A stretch of DNA of 64,000 nt. Source: Atopsyche davidsoni. Taxonomy: Eukaryota; Arthropoda; Insecta; Trichoptera; Hydrobiosidae. Positions 55,280-64,000 of this stretch are shown here, piece by piece. Position numbers and translations under genes: made by a program. Below the pieces are notes generated by a model. That model worked only from the letters and a program-made list of their open reading frames with translations, had not been told where the DNA came from and made no database searches. The stretch lies in NCBI GenBank assembly GCA_022113835.1, contig JAILWY010000025.1, forward strand, positions 6,014,001 through 6,078,000, read 5' to 3'. The first letter of the stretch is position 1. Every line of letters begins with the position of its first letter.

Positions 55280-55367
55280 GCAGCCTACACCTGAAGCAAC
55301 ACTATTTATATAGTTTTCTCCTAATAAACAACTCAACAGAGACGCTATTATCAGGTGTTTAAGCAGC
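55280..55367. mobile_element. GCTGCG short TIR element, short copy
   Basis: GCAGCCTACACCTGAAGCAA at the left is preceded by TTTTAAA. GGTGTTTAAGCAGC at the right is followed by TTAA. Length 88 bp with GACGCTATTA interior. Flanks support a TTAA target. Confidence 0.55.
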
Positions 55368-55539
55368 TTAAACCTACTGACAACCGACCTACAAAATGAA
55401 CCAAAAAATCACCAGTAGGCACATATTGGTAGCTTTTTTTTTATAAAACACGCATAAGGATTTAATTTTTATGCCATTTTAATGCGATTTCGCCGAATTT
55501 GTTGATATCGAGCACTTGTGAATATAATTCTGTACTTGA
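55368..55539. other. AT-rich sequence
   Basis: No supported feature. Confidence 0.5.
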
Positions 55540-55755
55540 GGGATGGTGCTGAAAAACAAAAACCTTGAGAGCCTCTGCATTAATGAGGCCTTTACGACCC
55601 ACACTGCCCGCCAGTCGTGTCAGGGCATTTAAAAGAAAATGAGAAAAACGCTCATTGATGATATTAAAGTTTTATTGACCGCAATTAAACTGTTTATTGT
55701 CTCTGGAATGATTAAATCAAATGCAAGCCAGATGCAATTTCACTTTAATTAAATA
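55540..55755. other. GC-balanced island, candidate regulatory element
   Basis: CATTAATGAGGCCTTTACGA, AAGTTTTATTGACCGCAATT and AACTGTTTATTGTCTCTGG. GTTTATTG is a forkhead-like word. Unique, no ORF. Confidence 0.4.
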
Positions 55756-56519
55756 TATTTTTCAATCTATTTACTGTCATTATTTTATTATTATTTTACG
55801 TGTTCCGTTGTAAAATAAATAAAACACTCTAATGAAACATAGCAATGTAAACTCAAAGATGTATTGCAAAGCTTATAATCGGGATATCAGTGTGATTAAC
55901 ATGCCAAAGAGATGAGTAATAGAGTTGCGTATTGTTATTTATAGCTCGTCATTGCCTGGATTTATTATTGACAGTATCCCAAAATGTGTTATAAGGCAGT
56001 TTGGTGTCTAATATAGTGCTTTTACTTTGAATGTGTGGTAACGCATAAAGAAAGATCTAATCTCACAGGTGAGGATAGAATCTGTGAACTCTTAACTCAA
56101 CACTTGACTAATTGACACCGAAAAAAGCTGACCATTTAATTATATTGATTAAAATTGAAATAAAGTAAAAGTTACTTCCTGAAAAAAAAATTATGTATGT
56201 TTTGAGTTTTTATTTTAGGATAAAAAATACCGCAATGTTTACAAACATAATTTTCAGGTGTATAGTCTGTCGCTATCGAATAAATTATATATATTTATTA
56301 TTTGACAAAAACTAATGCTATGGCTGTGGTGGTAAAAAATAAGCAAAACGCGTTAACCTCAACGTGACCTTATTTCCGGTAAAACTGTTATCTTTTTCAG
56401 CACTATAATAAAAGCCTGGGAAGAAGTATCTCCACTACATTAATTATATATTTATAGATTTGCTCACGATAGCATGATTAAAATTTATTTTTTTTAATAA
56501 TTAAGTACTCTACCTGAAG
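55756..56519. other. AT-rich sequence
   Basis: No supported feature. Confidence 0.5.
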
Positions 56520-56819
56520 AAGCCCACGAAAGTCAAAAGCGCTTCCAAGCAAAAACGCCGGTAATCTCCAAGCCGCGCAGCTATTTGTTCTTACTGTTAA
56601 TGAAGTCTTCAATCACGGACTATTAGCCAGCGAGGACGAAAGGTTCTCGAGGGAGTCGATGCCTCCTGTTCGTAATTAAGACGTCACAAGGGCGGGGGTG
56701 GAGGCTGGGGTGAGGTCCAGGAATGCGCCGGACCCGGCTGGGAACGGAATGGAGACAGGGTGTCTGGCGCGGAGGCTCTACCATGACTCCTCACCGCATT
56801 TTTATACAGCCTTTATTTC
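56520..56819. other. GC-balanced island abutting a satellite
   Basis: GAAGCCCACGAAAGTCAAAA, AATTAAGACGTCACAAGGGC and GAATGCGCCGGACCCGGCTG. Two overlapping plus frames without motif. The satellite starts at 56820 immediately after it. Confidence 0.35.
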
Positions 56820-57830
56820 GTTTTGTTTCTCCACCACTGTGGGAATCCGGAATTCAAGTAATTTGTTTAATTTTTTTTTATCGAATACTCGTTCTTTATA
56901 ATGGTCGATTTTACTAAACTTATAAAAAGTATAAAGGTTTTCTATACAAGCTACGATACTACTGAAAATCAAATGGTAACTAGCTATTACAATACTATTG
57001 CTTTATTAAACTGTCTTTATTGTTATTAATAATTCTCGGGATTTATCGATATGTATCTCAGTTTTGTTTCTCCACCACAGTGGGAATCCGGAATTCAAGT
57101 AATTTGTTTAAATTTTTTTTATCGAATACTCGTTCTTTATAATGGTCGATATTACTAAACTTATAAAAAGTATAAAAATTTTCTATACAAGCTACGATAC
57201 CACTGAAAATCAAATGGTAACTAGCCATTAGTATACTATTGCTTTATTAAACTGTCTTTATTGTTATTAATAATTCTCGGGATTTATCGATATGTATCTC
57301 AGTTTTGTTTTTCCACCACAGTGGGAATCCGGAATTCAAGTAATTTGTTTAATTTTTTTTATCGAATACTCGTTGTTCATATAGGTCGATTCTACTAAAC
57401 TTATAAAAAGTATAAAGATTTTCTACACACGCTACGATACCACTGAAAATCAAATGGTAACTAACCATCAGCATACTATTGCTTTATTAAACTGTCTTTA
57501 TTGTTAGTAATAATTCTCGGGATTTATCGATATGTATCTCAGTTTTGTGAGCTGTTATTTACAGCTCACAAAACTGAGATACATCGTTTTGTTTCTCCAA
57601 CACTGTGGAAATTCGGAAGTCAAGTAATTTGTTTAATTTTTTTTTTATCAAATTGTCGTTGTTCATAATGGTCGATTCTACTAAACTTAGTAAGTATAAA
57701 GGTTTTCTACACACGTTACGATACCACTGAAAATCGAATGGTAACTAGCCATTAGCATACTTTTGCGTTATTACGTTATTAAACTGTCTTCGTGTAATTA
57801 TTAATTCTCAGGATTCATCCAATTTATGTA
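56820..57830 (+). repeat. Satellite of 241-bp units, 4 copies
   Basis: Units start GTTTTGTTTCTCCA at 56820, 57061, 57302 and 57586. They contain GTGGGAATCCGGAATTCAAG, ATCGAATACTCGTTCTTTAT, AAGCTACGATACCACTGAAA and ATAATTCTCGGGATTTATCG. The first two spacings are exactly 241 bp. The third is 284 bp because a 43-bp inverted duplicate is inserted at the junction. Unit 4 is the most diverged. Confidence 0.9.
57531..57584. repeat. Junction hairpin inside the satellite
   Basis: TATGTATCTCAGTTTTGTGA+GCTG and its near-perfect complement flank the loop TTATTTA (57555-57561). The right arm copies the end of the preceding satellite unit in inverse orientation, as expected from template switching at a replication fork. 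Confidence 0.8.
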
Positions 57831-59124
57831 GATATTATAAATTTGCTTCGTCGTGTATATGAAAATTAGTAACTAATAAAATGGACCTCAAGCCATTGGT
57901 ACAAGGAATTAATCCTGTAGATATTAAATGAATGTACTTTTTGTTATTATTCTAAGTAATTAATACGTCCCTGGCACTATTGTACTGTAAACAGTATAAT
58001 TGCAGAAAATTTGATGTAATGGGAGCTCACCTTTTTATTTTAAAAGAGTTCAAAAATATTTCGATAACTTTATAATAACCCACAGGTGTAATCTATATAC
58101 AATATAAAATCGAAGGATTCACATATAAAACGACTATATATATATCGATTACTTAAATATTATTTATAGAATAAACATATATTTGTAAATAAAAATGGGG
58201 TTTTATTAACTATTCAATAATAATTATTTGCATCTATCTAAGCTGAATTTTATTATTTCTTAACAAAACAAAAATAATAAATTTATATTTTGAGGCTTAT
58301 GAAATAGTTATATAGTAACTAGATACATATTTAAGCTTACATACAGCTATTTTGATTCTCGCTACTATCTCGATACAATCGTTAACCAAACGTAACTAAT
58401 CAACATCGTCCTTATTAATTTAACCGTGAAAACACACAAAATAATAGGAAATTATGTACGTAGGCTGTTTTAATATGCCACGATAGTAAAATTGTTTTGG
58501 CTCCACCTGTGAAAATATCGAAGATTTTAATCAATTATATAAATATTACTGCAAGTACTGAAAAATTTAACTGTTTAGGTCTTCTGCAGGATTCTGCGAT
58601 TGGTAAACAAGGGCGCTAGGTGAGAAGGTTTTTTGGACTGAAAAATTTTGGTTAACTATAATTTTTCTGTTTACTATACAATAGTTCCATAGACGTATCA
58701 AGTCAGACACAGCTGCAATTGAAAAATAATAAATAAGAACAAGGTAAGTTTATTATGTATCTACAGGGAAGTTACCCTAAGACAGTGATATATTTAGCAT
58801 GTCATTTAATATATTTAATTGTCACTTTATTTTTCTATGTCAAAAGTTAGTTTTATTATAGAGTATTGAAAAAGCTATATATTATATTTATCTATTTTTT
58901 ACTATTTAACTAACGTCCATTTTTAGGGTAAAATAAAATCTTGAAGATGTTGAAAACTTGGATAAAATGACGACTTTTCAAAACCAAAGTTTGTTAAAGA
59001 TTTTTTTTTTTTATTTTAAAATAATAAATCGCACAGTGTTTATATTAAATCTTTTAATTTCAATTGAAAAATAGACTTTTAAATGTTTAGTACTCTTAGA
59101 ACAGGGACATGACGAATCTCCCAA
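57831..59124. other. AT-rich sequence
   Basis: No open frame of note; no repeat end recognised. Confidence 0.5.
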
Positions 59125-59315
59125 TTCCTACACTTCAATCGGAATAACACATATTTATCATATAAAAAGTAAATTTACAAGAAATAAAAATATATTCTGT
59201 TCGGAAAAAGGGATGTATCAAGCTTTTTGCATTTAAACTTGTTTGATTAGTGCAGTCGATTTTTCGCAAAACGGACCAGAAAATGATTAAAAAAAACTCG
59301 AGTATGGGACTTTTA
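59125..59315. mobile_element. Diverged relative of the 45186 TIR element
   Basis: CTTCAATCGGAATAACACAT, ATTTATCATATAAAAAGTAA and GTGCAGTCGATTTTTCGCAA followed by ACTCGAGTATGGGACTTTTAA reproduce, in inverse order, the interior and one end of the 45186 element. The other end is eroded. Confidence 0.6.
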
Positions 59316-59390
59316 AGCGTGCCTTGCACAGTGAATTGTGGGATTATCAAAATATTTTTCGAGTGATGCGTTGATGCGCACTTCACAATC
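59316..59390. other. Short transition sequence
   Basis: GCACTTCACAATCGGAATAC repeats the CAATCGGAATA word of the preceding element; otherwise unassigned. Confidence 0.35.
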
Positions 59391-59785
59391 GGAATACCCA
59401 CACTCTGCTATCGGAACTCCACCGCTGTGCATTCCAATATATTCAGAATGATGTGGAATTCTCGGGAGAGCGACCGCCGTCGCCCATCCGTCCTTTGCGG
59501 GCAAGAACCGACGCAAAAAGGACAAAAACCAGCGCCGCCGCGACACAATGGCTCTGCTTATGGTAAGAGGCCGACTGACGGATTCCACGCGCTTTTGTTT
59601 CTCGTTCGTTTGTCCCGGCGAGCTTGAATTCGAAATTGGAAGCGATCGTCGCTTGTTCTACACGCTGCCGCCTCTCCCCGCTTAAGCGTTTATCTGTCAT
59701 CGGTCCGCGCGTGAAACGACGAGACAAATCCTCGAAAGGGTTTTCGAAACCGCACCGACACTCCACCTACACCTTCACGACTATC
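59391..59785. other. CpG-rich island, candidate promoter or regulatory element
   Basis: This is the longest CpG-dense block in the window (GAGCGACCGCCGTCGCCCAT, CAGCGCCGCCGCGACACAAT, CATCGGTCCGCGCGTGAAAC). Frames on both strands (107 codons minus, 66 plus) lack motifs. CpG was clearly not depleted here, unlike in old repeats. It may be a promoter, a non-coding exon or a conserved element; no TATA or initiator decides this. Confidence 0.35.
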
Positions 59786-59790
59786 ATATC

Positions 59791-60390
59791 CACTTCATCA
59801 GGTGCCTCTTCTCAGAAGAGGTTGGCGATCATTTCTTTGAGCATATACTCATGCTGAGCCAGATACTAGTGAGATTCGAACCCACACCTCCACGGGTATC
59901 GCGGCCTTTCAATTTCATGAAAACATCCTCTTCGTCAAGTGCCTCTTCTCAGAAGAGGTTGGCGACCATTTCACTCATGTTGAGCTAGATACTAGAGAGA
60001 TTCAAACCCACACCTCCACGGCTATTGCGGCCTTTCGATTTCACAAAAATATCCACTTCATCAAGTGCCTCTTCTCAGAAGAGGTTGGCGATCATTTCTC
60101 TGAGCATATACTCATGCTGAGCCAGATACTAGTGAGATTCGAACCCACTCCTTCACGACTATCGCGGCCTTTCAATTTCACGAAAATATCCACTTCGTCA
60201 AGTGCCTCTCCTCAGAAGAGGTTGGCGATCATTTCTCTGAGCATATACTCATGCTGAGCCAGATACTAGTGAGATTTGAACCCACAACTTCACGGCTATC
60301 GCAGCCTTTCAATTTCACGAAAGTGAAATCATATCAAGTGCCTCTTCTCAGAAGAGGTTGGCGACCATTTCACTAAACATATACTCGTGC
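59791..60390 (-). repeat. Tandem array of a tRNA-derived SINE segment, 5 units
   Basis: GCCTCTTCTCAGAAGAGG or a variant occurs at 59804, 59941, 60067, 60204 and 60340, with spacing of 137, 126, 137 and 136. Between occurrences lie TTGGCGATCATTTC, GAGCATATACTCATGCTGAG, a complement B box (GGATTCGAACCC-like GAGATTCGAACCC) and CCACGGCTATCGCGGCC. Each unit thus holds a minus-strand tRNA-like head and a hairpin-forming body. SINEs usually insert singly, so in situ amplification is likely. Confidence 0.85.
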
Positions 60391-60670
60391 TCAGCCGGAA
60401 TAATAGTCCCCAGGTTCTTCTACACCACAGTTTTATATTTAAAAGAAAAATCTGTCAATTGCTGATGCCCAATAGCATTATCACATAATAATTTTCATAC
60501 AAAGCTCTGACGATTAGATCTGATACTCCTTCAACAACAAAAGCCTCCTACCTCGGCAAAGTACTTCCGGAGCACATCCCTCCACAATCATTCCAAGCTC
60601 ACTACTCCATTACCGATCCTTTCCACACGCTCAAAGTACAGAATGGAATCCATGCGTAGAACGGGGAGGG
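60340..60670 (-). repeat. SINE-R body continuing from the array
   Basis: After the last array unit the sequence continues as GCCCAATAGCATTATCACAT, GATTAGATCTGATACTCCTT, CGGCAAAGTACTTCCGGAGC and CTACTCCATTACCGATCC. This is homologous to 35876-36190 and 44300-44600. The full element is therefore about 400 bp: tRNA-like head, hairpin and a long body. Confidence 0.65.
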
Positions 60671-60899
60671 AAATACATTTATATATATTTATAAATCTAT
60701 AAAGATACTCGATTCACTCGTAAAATGTCGAAAAAAACACCGGTCATTTTACCTGAAATAAAATGTCCTCGAATTGGTTTTCTTAAACAAAATAGACCTC
60801 AGCGAGTGGAAAATGCAAATATAATCAATATTTATTAATGATCATTGATTAAAAAACAAACATCGTAAAGTGATTCAAGCCAAAAGATTGCTATTCCCG
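60671..60899. other. AT-rich sequence
   Basis: No supported feature. Confidence 0.5.
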
Positions 60900-61260
60900 A
60901 AGCAAGCCCAGACACGCTAAATGTGTCAAAACGCCCGCAAATATGGCATTATCAATTCAAAATTCAACGGGCGCGGCTGCTCAAAATTCAGTTTCACTTT
61001 CAAAAACACTGAAAACAGACGTGCCTCCGCCATGTTAGATTTATTTCGCGACAATTCTTTTCAGCCGCTCGTTGTCTCGGGATTTTTGACAGAAACTGGT
61101 AAAAACTCGCCGAAATACGGGCCGGCCGAATCTCCCGCAAGAGCTACGCTCTCGATATCGAGTGTCTTGTTTCTATTAACATAAAAGGTTCTCTAAAAAA
61201 CACCTCCACTGCGGCCGGATAACCCTCGGAGGCACAGCTGGAAAACACTTGCTTATTTAC
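60900..61260. other. GC-balanced island, candidate regulatory element
   Basis: AACGCCCGCAAATATGGCAT, CAACGGGCGCGGCTGCTCAA, TACGGGCCGGCCGAATCTCC and CGCTCTCGATATCGAGTGTC (contains CTCGATATCGAG palindrome). The 87-codon plus frame has no family motif. Confidence 0.35.
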
Positions 61261-61469
61261 AAAACATATTCCAATTCACAACATATTCTAGATCATGCGT
61301 ATTGAGCTGCTTGGAGTGAAGTTATGATATCTGCGCAGGAATCATTTTCAGAGATTTCCTGAAAACAAAAATTCCTGAAATCCACTGTACGAAGACTAAA
61401 CTATTAAACGCCTGAAAACTTTATTACTTCCTCTACATTCAACGAATATTGCTAAGTGCTTGTCGTGTG
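61261..61469. other. Mixed sequence
   Basis: CAGAGATTTCCTGAAAACAA and ATTCCTGAAATCC form a short local repeat. No gene. Confidence 0.4.
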
Positions 61470-61745
61470 TATGCTGACCCAATGAATATGACTTCTTTCA
61501 TGGGTTTTGCCAGGGAAGAAGCCTTATTATCGAGTATGTTCGAGTGAATCGGAAGGCACTGGAGGGTTGGGGGTGGCGGCTTGGCCAGCTGGGGACATCT
61601 ACAAGAGATCATTTGTAAAGATAGGCGGCAATTTCAATCCGTGCCTTTTTTGTGTAGCTCGCCCCGAACTCGCGGCCCCGGCCAAATTTATTGCGACGAG
61701 CCGATTCCGAATTAAAATCACCGTAACCTGAAAAAAAGCATTGAC
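61470..61745. other. GC-balanced island, candidate regulatory element
   Basis: GGAGGGTTGGGGGTGGCGGC, GAACTCGCGGCCCCGGCCAA and GAGCCGATTCCGAATTAAAA. The 74-codon frame (61507-61731) lacks motifs. Confidence 0.35.
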
Positions 61746-62469
61746 AACCTTAAATTAAACGACCGCTGATAGTTGAAATATTATACACCGAGTCTATAAA
61801 TAAATATTTCATGTTAGTCATAAATATATGCTCTTTTATGTCTGATCATCAAATGTGTTGTGCTGCGTTGTGATTTGTGTCTTTAGGTGTTTCAGTATCG
61901 GTACAGGGATTTAGCTGAAACTTCTGAAGACTCATTTCAAAACGCAACCCGATTCTCATAATTAATCATTTTAATGGCAACCAACGGTTTTGATCTCGTC
62001 TCTAAGAAAATTTGTTAAATGATTTGCTATTTTTCCTATACTTATGCTTATATAATCGTGTTTAATTTTACGCGCTCCTTTGGCATAAAAATTTATTTTA
62101 AATTTGCATCTCATCATAAACTCTTATAAAAAATCGAAAAGGGGCTAAAACGAACCTTACTAGAATGTTCCCTTTAGGATGTCTAATGGTCTGAAAGTTT
62201 TCAAGGTTATTATATAATTTTTATTTTTACAAAGTTCATTGATTAAGTAAAAATAAGTGTAAAGCGAGTGTTTGATAAAAGAGTAAATTTATTTCATGTA
62301 CTACTCTTAAAAGATTTATTTTATTCATAGTGTAATCAAGTCATATTTATAGATAGTCAAATAATAAAAACCATAAAAGCTCATGGTTAAAGTATTAATT
62401 ATAGCATTATTACAAAATTCATTACAGGCTTGATATTCTTTGAAAATATTAAAAAAAAAAAATTATTAG
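61746..62469. other. AT-rich sequence
   Basis: No supported feature. Confidence 0.5.
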
Positions 62470-62720
62470 TTTTTTAGTACGTACGGCGTTTTTCGCGGAC
62501 AGTGACTACTTTTGTCGGGTGTTTATTCAAATTGAGAGACAAACAGGTTGGAGAGAGACGGAGCCAGATCTGATGCCGACACAGATGCTGCCGCCTTTTG
62601 TTTTGCGACATTTTTTGTTTATTTTATTTTTTTCATCCGCGAGTTATTTTAACTTTTCAAACATTCGAGTAATCATTACAGAAAACAAGGCTCTCGTGCT
62701 GAACCACATCTGTTTTCAGT
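62470..62720. other. Moderately GC-balanced island
   Basis: GTACGTACGGCGTTTTTCGC, CGGAGCCAGATCTGATGCCG and CGAGTAATCATTACAGAAAA. The 67-codon frame has no motif. Confidence 0.3.
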
Positions 62721-63449
62721 AAAAACATAGATCTTCGTTTCTAATTTTCTGAAATTTTTATATTTATTGCTACCACGCACAAACCAATTTTTTTCTAACT
62801 ACATATGACAACTATCATAAAAAAAAATCAATAAGATTATGACAAATCGACACTTTATTTTAAAACCTCATTTTCAATAAAATAAGCAGTTTAAAATTAA
62901 TAGGCATGTCCTTCAAAAATACACAAGTTATACAAAATTTTAACTTTGAAACACAGAGGGGATTATTTTTCGTAAATTAGTCTTTTCGCTTTATCATTTG
63001 GCTATCATTTTACAGTTCAATTATTTACAATCACTAAAATACGTAGTTTCAAGTTCATATTTTCGTCTTTTCACAGATGAACATAATAAATAGTATTTTT
63101 ATTTTAAATACTTAAATTGAGGATATCAAAAAAATCAGACTAATTCAATTATACGTAATTGACCCTTGCATAGAACTTGACTATCAGAGGATAACTTATA
63201 TAAATAAATATTAAATATTTAAAACTTTGATGCAAAGGTGTACATTGTGACATTTTTCGGCGCAAGAAATCTGAACGATGAGACTTGAAAAAAAATTATT
63301 TTTTTTTGGTATTTTGGGAGTCATTTTAACAGTTTAATTTTTTCCAATGCAGGTGTTACAAAAATATTATACGTAGTTCAAATAAGTACGTTTTTTTGAA
63401 GACCAATATGTTTGATAAAGTAAATATTCAATTTTTTTTTAACTTTTAA
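62721..63449. other. AT-rich sequence
   Basis: No supported feature. Confidence 0.5.
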
Positions 63450-63625
63450 ACGAGGGTGTCGAGTGCCTCGGCGCAGGGGCGTAGTATGCTAAATGAAAAG
63501 AATTCGAATTTGCTAACGAAATTCAATTAGGCGAGATTGTATCGCGGCGGCTCAGCAAAGGGCAAGAGGCATTTAAATTGCCCTCAGCAGGCACGCCCCT
63601 GGCTGCGAAGGCTTGCTCTACTTGT
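63450..63625. other. GC-balanced island, candidate regulatory element
   Basis: GTCGAGTGCCTCGGCGCAGG, TTCAATTAGGCGAGATTGTA and GAGGCATTTAAATTGCCCTC (contains GGCATTTAAATTGCC, a near-palindrome). Two overlapping frames without motif. Confidence 0.35.
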
Positions 63626-64000
63626 TATTTGTTTATTTACTCACTCCATCCTCATAAATACACAAACAATTTTTTCAAATTATCTACATATAAGCTTTCT
63701 TTGCGAAACTTCACCGCAGTAGTTTTATTAGAACTGAAAGACTGTTGTTACTGGCTGTAAAAAAAGTTGCATAAATTACCATCGAAAATATTTAAAAAAT
63801 ATATTTTTGGGAATTCAGTTTCATTCTGCACACAAACTTTACCATTTAAACATTATTTAGATTTAATATTTAGCAAAAACATGTTTTCTGCATAGTTAGT
63901 CCCTTTGAATCTGAAGCTTTTTTTAAACAAATTTATGGTATATACTAGGATTTTTTTTTTCATGACATGCTTCCATTTTAATATATTAACTAAAAATCAC
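63626..64000. other. AT-rich sequence to the window edge
   Basis: No supported feature. Confidence 0.5.

Noticed and set aside
59443..59766. 107-codon minus-strand frame in the CpG island
   Set aside because: No motif; overlaps an equally open plus-strand frame, the sign of GC-driven openness. Non-coding exon or promoter remains possible.
59791..60390. CRISPR-like repeat array
   Set aside because: Spacers are not unique, unit is long and homologous throughout, and the sequence is eukaryotic; it is a SINE-derived tandem array.

Overview
This 64 kb window reads as eukaryotic, most likely insect or another arthropod. It is strongly AT-rich and full of TA microsatellites. It carries tRNA-derived SINEs, the 3' end of a non-LTR retrotransposon, TIR elements with TA or TTAA-type target sites, and a tandem array whose unit contains the arthropod telomere word TTAGG. 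The longest open frame is 141 codons and no recognisable host exon is visible on either strand. The window is best read as a gene desert or a very long intron. No bacterial-type features (operons, Shine-Dalgarno sites, CRISPR) apply.

The only recognisable protein-coding remains belong to mobile elements. (1) At 10169-12371 lies a 2.2 kb DNA transposon with 15-bp terminal inverted repeats. Its minus-strand transposase is broken by four in-frame stops, three frameshifts and an apparent internal deletion. (2) Two 3' fragments of one non-LTR retrotransposon lie in opposite orientations (5143-5842 minus, about 26995-27421 plus).

Non-coding mobile DNA dominates the rest. There is a short hAT-like element family ending CAGTGGCGTGC (8 termini). 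A second short TIR family has ends like GCTGCCTACACACGCTGCG and TTAA-like flanks (about 12 copies, with a tandem ladder of its right ends at 28957-29403). A 325-bp element with 66-67 bp TIRs sits at 45186. Penelope-like inverted cassettes (931, 3651, 25564) carry hammerhead-ribozyme-like cores. A palindromic tRNA-like retroposon is present in three copies (35528, 36761, 52174); the 36761 copy has a 14-bp target duplication and an empty paralogous site 440 bp downstream. Other tRNA-derived SINE pieces occur at 2200, 4512, 25197, 48355, 51209 and 59791-60670.

Tandem arrays: TTAGG-containing units (1181-2120), a 156-bp duplication (8577-8950), a roughly 350-bp repeat (33481-34500), a large duplication (36553-37690), a 241-bp satellite (56820-57830) and a 126-137-bp SINE-derived array (59791-60390).

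Between the repeats lie about 30 islands of 100-300 bp with balanced GC, non-repetitive sequence and many homeodomain-type words (TAATTA, ATTAAT, GGATTA, TTTATG). They show no convincing ORF. I infer that they are candidate conserved non-coding regulatory elements, as in gene deserts around developmental genes. Conservation cannot be tested from one sequence.
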